A stretch of DNA of 64,000 bases from Symsagittifera roscoffensis. Taxonomy: Eukaryota > Xenacoelomorpha > Acoela > Convolutidae. Location of the stretch: positions 4,254,411 through 4,318,410 of the forward strand of contig NC_087064.1 in NCBI RefSeq assembly GCF_963678635.1, written 5' to 3'. Positions 22,600-34,896 of this stretch are shown here, one piece after another; within the stretch, counting starts at the first letter, position 1, and each line of letters opens with the position of its first letter. The notes under the pieces are model-generated. The model saw only the letters and a list, made by a program, of their open reading frames with translations, did not search any database and was not told the origin of the DNA. Position numbers and translations under genes: made by a program.

Positions 22600-25500
22600 A
22601 TTTCAGCTCGACAATTGCTTTAGGATTGGCTGGCCTCGAGGGACTGCCCTGAAACAACACCATGGTTCCGATCAATGCCAGTACAATACAAATTGTAAGA
22701 AGGAATCACGAGGAACAGAGAGGAGATGAAAGACCAGGACAATTCCTGAAGGAGAGAGCCCCCACTGGACAAAACTTGATAATTTTCAAGCAAGTAAGTG
22801 AACCTCCTGCCAACTTAAAAGAAGACAGGGTACACCCGATGTTATTGTGATTTTAGAGCAGGAGAAGGCATAGAACGTTGCGACGATGCAAAATTCAAGA
22901 TTGTTGAATCTATCTTTTTTCCGCCTACGACAAACCAAAGATGAGAAAAGCGAAGATAATGGTGATTGCTTTTTCGGACTATATAAACACCTCACAATCA
23001 TTATTTTGACCGGACGTGATAATGCTGACAGGTGCTGATCTGGACTGGATATTATCTTTATCAATTTTCCTTTGGGGTTCAGGTAACGATCGTCTTCGCT
23101 GGCTTCAACGATCACTTACACAGTAGAGGTCTACTGCGCAAACTCAGAGTACCAACTACGGCTAATTTCCCAAGCCAGTAGTTGTTCTATCACCAGGATA
23201 TGCACATTTCCGGATTGGGTGATGTTTGTGAATGCGATGGTTGCACTTCTATCTGGAGAAAATTACGATGTAATCATACCTGCCCCAAACCCAGACATGG
23301 ATCAGAGCAATCTTAGAAATGAAACCGGAAACAGATGACGATCATCAAGTAAAACTCGACAAGTCTAAAGACCATTGAATCCGCGAGAAAGAGGTCGAGG
23401 AAAGAACAACGACTAGTCGAAACGCTAGAGAAGCTGATGCTCACTTGGAAAATCTAGATTTAAGAACGAAGCCGGAGGCAAACTAGTGCCTGCACTTGAC
23501 TTCTCGAGTTGCATCATTGCATCATTTAGCCTCGACACTTTTGAACCAGGTTCACCAATGATCGCCAAGACCTATACTTACATCCTCACGGAGTTAAGCC
23601 TGGCAGAAAAAGGAAAAGAAATAAATCTAGCGATATTGGGGATAGGAAAAACAGGACTACGCTGGATGTTCTGAACCGAGAAAGTGCGAGTAGAAGAAGG
23701 CTACATGAGAAGGAATAGTGTATTCGAGGAATTGGTAACATGATGGACCGCATTTCTGCTGGCAAACATCTACCCTAGAATCGGGAATTTGTCAAAGCAG
23801 TCACTGAACTGTCAATAATAGTGATCTTGGCATTTTTTTTGACATTTGGTGCAAAGACCTTCCAAAAGAGACCTGTCGTGCTTTTAGCAGAGGGAGTACA
23901 GAATATCCAACTGTGTGGTCTGCTGAACTAATTGCCATTCCCTACGGCAGACTGGGATATTTTATAACCCTGACACCATTTCAACAGCAGATGCGAGAAC
24001 GTGATGTTCGATCTGCAAGAAACTACAGGCTCTTAGACGAAGATGGGGGATCTGAGACAAACGCTGATGCAGTATCTTCTACAACAGATTCGTTTCTCAT
24101 TCGGAGAGGACGAAGAAGTCGAAAGAAACAAACATGTGCGACGCAATATGGGCGGCAAGCCACTACTCACTAATTTACCTGGCTATGAGGATTGATCCTC
24201 TAGTTTTGATAAGGAGATTCAGTGAATTTGTGACTCTTATGCACGGTCTAGCGTTGACGTTTGCGTTTCGTGGCCCAGAAGTAGGAAAGTACAGGAGGTC
24301 GGTCCCGCACCCGAGCCTTATCTCAGTAGTCGATGGAAGCACACTCAATTGGTGTGTGCGAAATGTCCTGCGTGAGGCAGTGAGCGAGGGTATATTATTC
24401 GGGAGAATCGCTGAACCCGAAATGGCAGCCATTAATTTTAACAACTGTTTCCGTACTTGAAAGGGCGAATTAAAAAGGGGACATTTTGAAACTTAACCGA
24501 AGTAGTTGAGGAATCTCAGACCCTACGACAAGGAGAACGCAGAAATAACAAGTTTACCCAGGTTGTTGGCAGCATAACAGAATGTGAGAGAAAAAACTGA
24601 AGTTTGGGTTGACTTCAAAAAATTGCCTGAAAAGAAACTTCAATAATCGCTCATGAGAAGATTATTGTTCGGAGCAGACTTCGTAGTATATGCGTCTAGA
24701 TTAAGAGCGTAGAAAATCAACGAGAGAAAAATAGTGAGATCCTCCGATTACATGAATCCATGTTTTGTCGGCAGAAACGCTGCCTTGCTGCAATTTTCAC
24801 AGTTTCCATACTTGGACGAATCAACCCGGTGGAGGATGAGCAACGCCGCCACTCCCAAGTCCGGAAGATTTGAGGAAGAGTGGGCTAAGTTGAACATCCC
24901 ATCAAATGTCATGAGCGGAAAGGTTGACCTCCGAGGAGCTGCATTAATCGTCCTAAACGTTGAGGCAGAATTCACAGCGACAGGAAGGTTATTGACTAGA
25001 GATGCTCCAGCACCCTTTCGCTGGAAAGAAGTCGTCGTAAAAAGCAGAGAACAAGAAGGCAAATCAGCCGGTGAGCTGATAGTGCCAAAACAACCTGCTG
25101 AGGAAATAGAAGCTGATGAAAGAGGACTTTCAGAATCAAAGCCGATGGCCAGCGAGAAGACGAAAAACAGGAGGAGGATCTACAAAAATTGAAAAACCGA
25201 TGGATCAGGATTCCAGTCGAGTGGGAAAAAAGGCGACAGGGTATAAGTAGATGGTCAAGTCTGGGTTTTAATTTTCTGGATGGAGATGATCAAGCGGTGA
25301 AGCTGGCTGGAACAACCGAGCCAGCGGAGGACGAGTCTTTTACGCCAAAAACTCTCTCATTTTTTCTAAATACAAACCGTAAGGTGTCAGAGAGCAGCTC
25401 TCCTGGCAAAATTGAAACAACAGCGAAAAAACTATTGACGGAATCGCCTCGCAGGAGGAAGATACAAAATGCAAACCCGAGTACATTTTCTTGAAACCCT

Positions 25501-28035
25501 GCCTGAGGAGGAGAGGGAAGTAGCACCTTGAAAACTGAAGTGGATGTGCAATGTACCGAGTAGCTTTCATGGAACAGGTCAGGTCAGTAGTACAGAACAA
25601 CGGGACCAGAGAAATGTTAAAAACAGGTCTCAATAGATCACTGATCCAAAGAAAAAATCTTGAAAAATTGGATCAATGCGAAGGATCAATGAGAGCAATG
25701 ATGAAATAGTGTATCTGTCCAGGACGCGGGAAAGGACTATGCGCTCGAACCTAGTAATTGAGGGTATCAGCGACATAAAGATGACATTGGGCAGTAAATT
25801 CATGGGAGAAAAATTTGCAAAAAATGAAAGTATATTCCAAAACTCCACCAATTACTGCCGTTTTAGAAAAAAGAATGCAAGTGGAGGATGCCGATGATAT
25901 GGCACAAGGCGATGACAGATCACAAAGCACCTCAAAAATTACAGACATAACAATTGATTGACAGTATGGGATACGGTCACAATGGACGAGCCCGCTCGTG
26001 GTTATAATGAAATGATGAAGTACGGGTACTCAGCCAGAGGTTAACTATTAGTTCTGGAAAACAAAGGTGCTATAAAGTGTTATCTGGCTGGTAATTTCTG
26101 GGACACGACGGTGAAGCAGAAAGCTTATGAAACACTGGCTTTTTCGGAACTGCTCAAAAAAACGATGGACCATCTTGTGAATTCGCCCTGGAGAGCAATA
26201 TTTCAATATTACGAGAAAGTAATGAGGACGACCTCGAGAGGGCATGCTTTGATAGCTGTGCCGGATATCAGGACTGAGTTGCATTCTAGACCCACCTGAT
26301 GCATGGCTGAATGGCTATAGAAGACTAAGAAAAAGGAGATCAAAGGAATAAAAGTGCATCTGAGAGAACTGATGATTGCGAAGGAGCGCAATTGGTGGGA
26401 GCAAAACGGAAAGAAAAAGACGCTCTCTGTTTTATCAGGTTCTTCTTGGAACAAATGTTGGCGCCAGCGTTAAAAACTTATGCGAAGATATTGAACGAAG
26501 GCCGCGAGCCAAAGATAACGCTACTATTATTAGCACTCGTGGACAATCAACAAAGCAAACAACTTGAAAGAACCAATGAATTTGAGGGAGCGCATGAGGA
26601 AGATAAAATGAAATCTTGAGAGTTTCCAACAAAGAGCTAAATCTCAAAACTCCATGAGATTACTTCTGAAATCCACTGATTAATGTTGTGTAAGTCAACA
26701 AATCAAGTTAGAAATTGCACTGAAAAAGGGGGCTACAACTTCCGTACCAAAATCTGACAGAAGAGTAGAATTTGGATTGGGATTCTCGGATAAACTGCTG
26801 AGAGCAAGCCTATTGGTAGTTTCGGAATTGATAAAGCCATCATGGTGCTCAAGTCTCAATGCTGATATGATATTGCGGGAGACGCAAAGTGTTGGAGGAC
26901 AGTCAAATGCTGATTGTAACCTACGCGACCTAAATACTATGCTTAACTTGTTGACCATAGCCTCTAGGAACAAATTTTTTGGGTTGCCTCGCTGGTGACA
27001 AGGAGACTGAATAGGTTTTGCTGGCTCTCTGATAAAACTCTGCGGCTTAGAAGGTCACACGTGTGGGGGTATCGACTGCCGAAATACACTAGCAAAACAG
27101 CATAAGCAAGTAATGATATTGTTCGGAAAGCTAAATATGAAGACGATGACGGAAACAGAAATAATCGCAGAATGACAGCACCAGGATTCTATAGCATGTT
27201 TGGTTCTTTGAAGTCCTTAGTGAATCTAGAACAAAAACATGAGATGGTCACGGTCATCAGGATAGAATCCGGGTCATCAGGATATATCTGGGCGTACTAC
27301 AAACTGAACAAAATATGTTGGAAGACTGAGAGAAGCGATCGAAGTGGAAATCAACCTCAAGCAAGCAAAGTGAAGCGTACCATAAACAGTCTGGAGTTCG
27401 ATAGCTAGTGAGTTCAATTGCAGCTCCTCTGTGCAAAAGCCGATTACTAGTACATTTTTAGCAGCGTACGTGAAAATCAATGATTATGGTAGATCAACGC
27501 TTCGAGAGACAAAATCAGTGAGGATAAGCAGCGACGGATTGCAATACAGTAGATGAAAGTGGCGAAATGTACCGGATAATGATGGAAATGTAAACACTAC
27601 TGGAAGCGTCGGGACAGCGAAACTGGAGGAGCCTTGTGGTGACTGACGATGAATTCCCATGCAACTGTTTTTTTTACATGCACGATGGTTCCCTGCATGC
27701 AGAGTGTACAGTTTCTTCCAGCTGAACATCGGATAAAAAGCTTTCGAGCGAGTTTTTGCGACCCACCGAAATGCAGTAATTACTACAATGAACAGAATCT
27801 TGAAAACAACCGATGTGTTGCAAGACACTGAAGTCGAGTGAGCAGAGTCGATGTCACCGGAAGAGGAGATGGAGCATTGATAACAGCCGAATGCCGAGAA
27901 GCAAAAGACAGTTAGAAGAACTTTAAAGCTTCTAGACGACAAACATCAGGAGAAAGATGTAAAAAAAAACAAAGAGAAGGAGATGAAAATTCAAAATTTT
28001 TTGTATGAGAAAAACTCAAATGAGCATTCAAGCTG
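22600..28035 (+). pseudogene. Long degraded coding region, unidentified
   Basis: Composition is balanced and the + strand has several well-composed open segments: 23486-23674, 23913-24173, 24134-24460, 24734-25192 (152 codons), 26392-26619 and 26777-26998, plus a charged coiled-coil-like stretch (about 27790-28020) ending in a stop. They are separated by stops and frameshifts. I see no RT, integrase, protease or transposase motif in them. Length, orientation and position suggest the remainder of the SGNH-carrying element, or a third gene of it, but this is inference. Minus-strand frames in the interval (for example 27942-27484) look like shadows. Confidence 0.35.
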
Positions 28036-28041
28036 ACTAAA

Positions 28042-28400
28042 TTAAAAACTGGCCTTTGATGAAAGAGCGTGCGTAAATTTTTGTTTCCAATTGGTGCATT
28101 TTTGAGATTGCCTTGTAATTTTGGTTTTTGTTTCTGGAACCACTTGCCTTTTGTTTAGGGAGGTTTGAATGAAGATTATACCTCCAAGGTTCAATCTTAC
28201 GGGAGGTTCGCCAAGGTTCAATCTTACGTCCTGCAAGGGTCTGGCATTTACTGGACCCATGGTGTTATTTAAGGGCAGTTTCTCAAGGTCAGCAAAATTC
28301 AATGCCGTTGTGGAGCTAAAGTTGATTCCGGCTGCTGTCAACCAGTCCACTCCCACAATCGATTATAATCCGTTCACGGAGAGTTTTTGCCCCATTCAGC
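28042..28400 (-). pseudogene. Protease-region-like relic following the minus-strand SGNH domain
   Basis: The minus-strand frame 28356-28042 begins GVDWLTAAGINFSST. This resembles the segment after the flap of gypsy-type aspartic proteases (I-L-G-x-D-W-L). An upstream minus-strand piece in another frame reads IIIDCGSG. It lies downstream of the SGNH domain on the same strand, where a protease would be expected. The match is short and frames overlap, so this is tentative. Confidence 0.3.
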
Positions 28401-28547
28401 ATCCTCATTGCATCGGCTGCAAATTTCACTGCGTGAAGGTTCAATTTCATCAGGTCTTGTTTATAGCCAGGGATAAGGTATGGGTCTCGACCACATCAAA
28501 GAACTTCTGTACGGACGTCGTTCCTCCCTGCTCGTACTCGTCATTTC

Positions 28548-29213
28548 CTATTTCGAGGTGCCTGAGGTCGTGTCCACTGTCGGATTGACGGGTCCCAATC
28601 TCCGTCGCGGATGATTGGTTCTTCTCACTGGTGCCTCGCCCAGTCGCTCTAATACGTCCGACCTCTGCCCTTGCTCGTTGGAGTTCTGGGGCACTGCTGG
28701 GACTGATCCCAGACGTGTTCCTAGATTAGGAGGCACGAAGGTAGAAAATGCCGGTTCATTCGTGGCTTCTTCAACTCCAAGCACTCCTTTATCAAAGAGT
28801 TCAATTTCCAACCCATCAATTCGTTCCTGGAAGACACGATTCATCCAGCCTTTTCCCTTTATGCTTTCGAAATGAATTCCATCAGTGGTGAACCTGGCCT
28901 GATCCACAGCTCTCAGCTCATGTTCTAAATCCATCACGATCAGTCGTTCAGCATTGCGACTCGCCAGATTTCGCACGATGTTGTTCCATCTGTTGATTCT
29001 TTCGTTTTATCTTCTTCCTGTTGACGATAGCGATCTCGTGCTCATGGGTATGGTGCAAATGGTCAGTAACGCGCACTGAAATTTCGGCCATAGCGTGTTA
29101 AATATGCATACCACCATCGATTCCCGCTGAGCTTCCTCCTCGTCCGAGCTCTTGGACACATTGTTCGTACCAATTAGAATTATTATGTCCAAAATTTTTA
29201 CTGGATTCCACAT
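28548..29213 (-). pseudogene. SGNH/GDSL-hydrolase-like domain of a retroelement (minus copy)
   Basis: Two minus-strand frames, 29213-29007 and 28976-28548, together give block III (IILIGTNNVS) and block V (TDGIHFES) of an SGNH hydrolase, with VMDLEHELRAVDQ between them. They are followed by a proline-rich tail of about 60 residues. Both ends align with the + copy at 21.5-22.2 kb, including the tail. Block I with the nucleophile is not evident: the region upstream is frame-shifted and reads TSGVS where GDS would be expected. Further upstream on the minus strand are the gag-like start (EKKTDPASSARS) and the LTR-like sequence. This copy therefore links terminal repeat, gag start and SGNH domain in one transcription unit. 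Confidence 0.6.
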
Positions 29214-29349
29214 CGATCAGACTCCACATCGATCGGTTGAAACATGCTTGCAATGTCCATATCTGGAACTCCTGTGAAGTTGTTCATGATCTGGCTGTTC
29301 TTCTGTACGTCAATTACGCGAGACACATATCTTACTTTTTGTACCAAAA

Positions 29350-30395
29350 GGGATACACCACTTGTTAAAGATACCCAACAGTCGATTGTTGTTGTCCTTG
29401 AGCCGCTTCTTGTCGCTTCTCGCACTGCTTGCTGGATCAGTCTTCTTTTCTAATCCCGAGACCCTTCCGGATTGAGCCCAAATTAGCATTAACGTGCTTA
29501 AATACTCAAATAACCCTACGGTACAAGCACCACAAACGGGCCACAAATTTGATCGTGAAGATCCTGACTGATATAAATGCCTGTAAGAACAATATATCTA
29601 TTAACAACAAACGGGAGGGTGGGATCACATTTTTTTAAAACTTTTGTTTTTTTTTTAGTTTATTTATTTGTTTTTTTTAGGTACTATACTACTTTTTGTT
29701 TGGCGTCCTGTATATTTTCAAGTGTTTTTGATCACAAACCTCTCAAGCCAATCTCCCCCACCCTTCCTGGAACGGGAATTTTTGGTCTTAACATGGTTAA
29801 AAAGCTACTCACGGAAATCTGGAAGGCTTCCGCGTTCCAAACTACCCCTCCGCCCCGGTAGTTAGGGCCTTGTTATGAGCATCCGCTCGACGCGGAGTGC
29901 TCGTTAACGGTTCTGCCGGTCATGATGTTAAAAAGAATAACACCCAGGAGCGCCATAAAAACAACTATGTAACATTCGCCCGGAGGTACATATCGACTGA
30001 AAATAAAGCTAAGTTCTAAAACGACTGGCCAGCGTCTAAACACAGCTCCACATGCTTTTCACCGTCTCAGTTCTTTTGTTGGTCTTTCTAACATCGGGTC
30101 GACAAATTTTTTTTACTGTTTCCGGCTTCGATCTGAACGCTCTAATTAATTTCATTATATGCAAAAATAGTGAGCTCATGGCTGGATCTCAGTATCCCCA
30201 GACCACGAGGTCACTCCTAAAAACAGGGCTACTACTTATATATTATATTGCTATTCCCAGTTCTCGTGAATTGCCTTGTAACGATTGTAGCGGCACAATC
30301 GTTGCAACTCGGAATGGTTTCTGACAATTTCTAATCACAATCTCAATATGCTGTCGTTTTTCTGTTGTTGTTGTCACTGAGACTACTGGTGTTCT
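29350..30395 (-). mobile_element. LTR-like terminal repeat, copy B (inverted)
   Basis: On the minus strand this matches 37.6-38.97 kb almost throughout: GAGATTGTGATTA, CCGAGTTGCAACGATTGTG, AGCCCTGTTTTTAGGAGTGA, GACCTCGTGGTCTGGGGATA, GTCGACCCGATGTTAGAAA, AGCGGATGCTCA, AATCCGGAAGGGT and GAAGACTGATCC. The TATA position reads CATGTGGAGCT, so the promoter box present in copies C and D is lost here. It ends in the gag-like start at about 29450. Confidence 0.75.
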
Positions 30396-31098
30396 GATTT
30401 CGCCGTTTCAGTGTGTGCGAAATAGTAAAAGGTTACGTGTCGTTCATGTCCAAATCGAAATTATGTGTCGTTCATGTCCAAGGTCATTAATTCATCAAAA
30501 CCATCAATCCCCTCAGTCAGATGCTCCAATAATAATTCGAATGCGAAATTGCATTTCGATCATTCTGGTCGAATGTCACAAAGCTCAACCACGCGGGTTT
30601 TATCAATGCTCTTGCGGTGAAGTTAGAAAAATTGAAGCAATATCGTTTTTGAAAATCTATCACACGCCGCTGTTTTTTATTATTTCGTTTGCTCATAAAT
30701 TGTAAGTTTTTAGCGCTTACAAAACTGATGATTATCTGCTTCGCATTTATGTGTAAAATAGCGATAAATTATTTGAAGTTTAAAACACAATAAGTAGTAG
30801 TAGTTTTCATATCATATCATATGCGTGCTGGGCTTTCCTCTTCTGGTTATCTTACCAAATCTCGCCATCCCAGCCGTAGGCGAGTGAAGTTTCCCTGGCG
30901 TAACTAGACGCAAGAAGGAGTGAGCTGGTGAATCGACCTCCAAATCGACGTCAGGTTGTACCACTTCTTTCTTTTTTTTCTTTTTTTTTCACTTTTTTTT
31001 CATCGCCTTTGCCTCAGCAATTTTAAACCCTAGGTGAAAGAATTCATAAGTCACCCCCAAAGAGCTTCCTTTCTCGCCCCAGTTGTCTGTGTTTCAGG
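30396..31098. other. Spacer between copy B and the SGNH/PHD retroelement
   Basis: No long frame stands out. A poly-T/C tract lies at 30960-31010, and ATCATATCATATG at about 30812. The left boundary of the element that begins at about 31.1 kb is probably in here, but no target-site duplication could be seen. Confidence 0.3.
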
Positions 31099-31101
31099 TT
31101 G

Positions 31102-31637
31102 ATGCATCGATTCCAGGCAAGACGCATCCCTGAGTTCTCACAGAAACTAGTTATTGGGACTTCAAGGACCAAGTATAACAAACCAGCTCTAGTAAAATCA
31201 ACGATTCACTCCTACCGCGGCGCAACGCTTCGTCATCTGTTTGAAACAGTTTTGCAATACAGACCAAAGCGCCTAAATACATTAACAATATTTGCTGGAT
31301 ACAATGACAACAGGCTGCATCCACAAGAATTAGAACAGCAGTGGAAGAACTTGATTAACCTTGTCACTAACAATTTTCAGCCCAAGACACTGATCATCCC
31401 CAAACAACTCGGAACTGTAATAATTCCGAAGTAAACCGCAAAATTTATATTCATAATTATGTGCTGTTTAATTTGATAAAAAGATTTGTACACCCCCATA
31501 CACTTATTGTTTCGCTTAACCTCAACCTAAATCTAACCCCTCAAATGTTCTGCCGTGATGGCATCCATTTCTCGTTCTACGGTAATGATTTCTCTACAAA
31601 TTTTCTTGCAAATTTAATCTATAAATTCTCTCGCTAA
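31102..31637 (+). pseudogene. ORF1: SGNH-hydrolase-like protein of a non-LTR element
   Basis: From the ATG at 31102 the frame contains LVIGTSRTK (block I with Ser, near 31150), SYRGATLRHLF (block II-like Gly), and TIFAGYNDN (block III Asn, near 31290). After a frameshift near 31420 the companion frame ends with CRDGIHFSFYG (Asp-x-x-His, near 31553) and the stop TAA at 31635-31637. All four SGNH catalytic blocks are therefore present in order within ~178 codons. SGNH/esterase ORF1 proteins are known in some CR1/L2-type non-LTR retrotransposons; here the ORF precedes an RT with a restriction-like endonuclease. ORF2 starts 24 bp downstream. One frameshift makes the present copy non-functional. 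Confidence 0.6.
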
Positions 31638-31661
31638 CTTGACACCGCCGTCCTTACTAAA

Positions 31662-34600
31662 ATGGCTACTCAAACACACTGCCTTATTTGTAAAAGCAGC
31701 CTGCGAGGCGGAGGTGTTTGGTGCTTCACATGCCCAGGCTACATGCATGTAAAATGCAGCGGCCTAGCCCGCAGCAGTGATCACTATGATGATTTCAGTT
31801 GTAATCGCTGCACCTCCCAATTTCATTCAGCTAACGACAAGTATGAATGCAATCCCCCAACCCTAGCTACAACCACGCTCCCCCAAATGCACCCTTCCAC
31901 TGCCCCACACTCACAACACTCAGGAGAGTCTTCCACTATAGAACCTAGAATAATACAAGACCCATGGTCAAACCCCTGTCCAGAACTCATTGAAACCATT
32001 CAAAATATACACCGAAATGGTCCACTGGAAACCGGTCTTTAAGATCTTGTCAAAAAATAAAGTTGGTTATAACTTCATTGAAACCCTCAATAGAACTTTG
32101 AACAGATTAATAAAAAACAACGAAAATACCTTGGCAATGCACGCAGAAATGATTTTTCCCCACTTATTACTGTGCACAACAAAGTCGGAAATTGATGGAT
32201 CTTTATCCAAAACAATAGCAATTCGACTTAAGCAATGGCAAGACGGAGACCTGGATGGACTATATAACGAAGGAAAGGCGCTGCAAATGCGCTTGTTGAA
32301 AGGAAGTAGAAGAAAAACTGAAACTGAAGCACAACAGTTCAACAAACTGATGAATACTGGAAAAATATCAAGCGCTATTGCAAAACTAACAGACACATCT
32401 AAAGGCGTTTTTTCGCTCGACGAGATTGTCAAAGGTAAGACAGTAGAACAGACTCTCATAGAGAAACACCCACCATCTAAACCAATTAATGAGAACTATA
32501 TTACACCAGTCTCAAACGAAACAATTCCTTTCCATCCATCGATATTTGATCAGATAAACGGTCAACATATCAAGAAGGCAGCTATGAGAACGCACGGATC
32601 GCATGGACCATCTGGCCTCGATGCAAATGTATGGAGACGTATTTTAACACACTTCGGGCAATAATCAGTTGAAATTTCAAAAACAATTGCAAAAATTGCC
32701 AAAAAATTGGCCACAGAAGAACATAATCCAGAACTAATGGAACCATATAACGCATGCAGATTAATACCCTTAGATAAGAATCCAGGGGTAAGACCCATAG
32801 GCATAGAAGAAGTTATGCGTAGGATAATAAGGCGAACAATAACTAAATGTCTAAAAAACGAACTGATGTCGCTCGGTTCAAACTACCAACTCTGCCTAGG
32901 ACAAAAATGTGGCATTGAATATGCGATCCACACGCTAAGAGATTAATACAGCAAAACTTCCGCCGATGCTGTTTTACTGATAGATGCCGAAAACGCTTTC
33001 AACTCGCTGAACCGAAAGCTGGCATTAAAAAACATCGAAAATACCTGCCCTTCCCTTTTAACAGCGATTAGGAACTCCTACTCCAATCCATCTAAACTAT
33101 TCGTTAACAAACAAACAATCTACTCTCAAGAAGGGACGACCCAGGGGGATCCACTAGCAATGGCCATGTACGGTCTAGCCATAATAGAACTCATAAAACT
33201 TTTATCAGTAGATGAGGTAACCCAGAAATGGTACGCAGACGACGGAAACGCAGTCAGTAAATTAAGCAATTTACGAACCGTCCTCGATAAAATTGTATCA
33301 CTGGGTAAATTTTTCGGCTACCACGTGAAAGCATCCAAATGCCAACTCATTGTCAAGGATGAAAAACTCGGTGAAGCTCAGAAAATCTTCGCCAATACAG
33401 GAATCACTATAAAAGCAGAAGCCCGAGTGCTTGGTTTAGTTATAGGAACAGAATCTGAATGTAAAAAATTCCTCGAATTTCAACAAAATGAGCAAATCAA
33501 AATTTTGAAAAAACTAACGAAAATCGCTAAAACCTCCCCTCAAAACGTTTATGCCTGCTATACTAAAGAAGTTCAAGAAAAGCTTTCATTTCTTGCCAGG
33601 ACAACGCCTAACACTATGGAAAACTTAGAATTATGTGAAAATATTATCAAAGAACAATTATTACCTAACCTAGTCGGTAAAAACACTTTAAAACCCCAGT
33701 TCCGTGATATATCTTCCTTACCCAATAAAATGGGCGGACTTAACATCAAGCTTCCATCCGATCATGAAAGTTACCTAGAATGGTCTAGGGAAACATCACT
33801 AGTACTGGAATCTCAAGATCCTATTACAGCAGTAACACAGCAAGAAAAAATATGTACGAAAATCAAAAAATTGAAAACTGATAGAACGAATCGAAAAAAA
33901 AAACAAACCTCATTAACTCCTTAAATGAAACAGATAAATACGCAATCGACCTGGCCTCCAAAAAGGGAGCCTCTAACTGGCTCAATGCTCTACCATTGAG
34001 CAGATACAACTTCAACCTTAATAAATCAGAGTTCAGAGATGGTATTTACTTAAGATACGGATGTGAAACCAACCAAAACCCCACTCACATGTGCATGTGG
34101 TGCTGATTTTAACTTGACACATGTGCTTCACTGTGCAAAGGGTGGTTACACACACATAAGACACATTGAAATTAGAGACACATTCGCCAACCTCATGAAC
34201 GAGGTTTGCCATGACGTCGAGATTGAGCCAAAACTTCAGCCGTTGCAATGCGAAAGCTTTGTCAACAATTCAACTACAACTGAAGATGAGGCATGACTTG
34301 ACAATAAGGCAAACGGACTCTGGGGTTCACGATTCAGTCGCGTTTTCTTTGATGTGAAAATTTTCAACCCCCATGCCAAAACATCGCGAAAACTGCATAA
34401 GGATGCACACAAAAGCCATTAAACGCTGAAGAACTCCAAATATCAGCAAAAAAATTTAAACGTAGAGCAGAGTAGCTTCTGCCCGCTAATTTTTGGATGC
34501 ACCGGTGGCGCTGCTCCAACAGCCACGCGGACGATGCAGCGATTGGCCGAAAAACTAAGTGCAAAAAGACAAGAAAGCTATCTAGAATCTATAAACTACA

Positions 34601-34731
34601 TAAGAACTAAAATAAGCTTCGCGCTCCTGAGGAGCTCTATACTTTGTATAAACGGGTGCAGATCGCTACGCAAATATCAATTTATCGACAACTCCATAAG
34701 CGCTATTGTAGAGGAAGGACAACTAAGATAA
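31662..34731 (+). pseudogene. ORF2: PHD-like finger, reverse transcriptase, restriction-like endonuclease
   Basis: It starts with a PHD/RING-like zinc finger (CLICKSS...CFTCPGYMHVKCSGL...CNRC, 31677-31817). A frameshift follows between 31990 and 32042. Then come RT motifs: PLDKNPGVRPIGI (32770), LLIDAENAFNSLNR (32975), EGTTQGDPLAMAMYG (33130) and WYADDG (33228). The endonuclease finger CACGADFNLTHVLHC lies at 34086-34130, and the PD-(D/E)xK-like part, VFFDVKIFNPHA, at about 34347. Damage: in-frame TAA at 32662-32664 and 32944-32946, a slip in an A10 run at about 33895-33904, another frameshift before 34063, and a TGA near 34292 where the related element at 41.1 kb has Arg (ARLDV). The protein would reverse-transcribe its own RNA at a nicked target. 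This copy cannot. Confidence 0.75.
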
Positions 34732-34890
34732 ATTAACTTTACGACTATGCATTTAATGCTGTTTTATGACTTCATTGCTGATATATATGCATTTTTATAT
34801 CGCTGGTATGGCCCTATCCAGCTTGTGCACTTACGGTAACTAAACGGAAGGGCCCCTTTTGTAATTTAGTTTTTTATTATTAATAGTAGT
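34732..34890 (+). mobile_element. 3' end of the SGNH/PHD retroelement
   Basis: A short UTR follows the last coding frame. It contains a 7-bp inverted repeat, AACTAAA...TTTAGTT, around 34837-34873, then a TTATTATTAATAGTAGTAGTAG microsatellite-like tail. A simple-repeat tail is typical for non-LTR elements. The next ORF starts at once after it. Confidence 0.45.
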
Positions 34891-34896
34891 AGTAGG

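Noticed and set aside
27484-27942. 152-codon minus-strand frame
   Set aside because: Cysteine/serine/phenylalanine-rich composition without domain. The opposite strand has better coding character, so it is a shadow.
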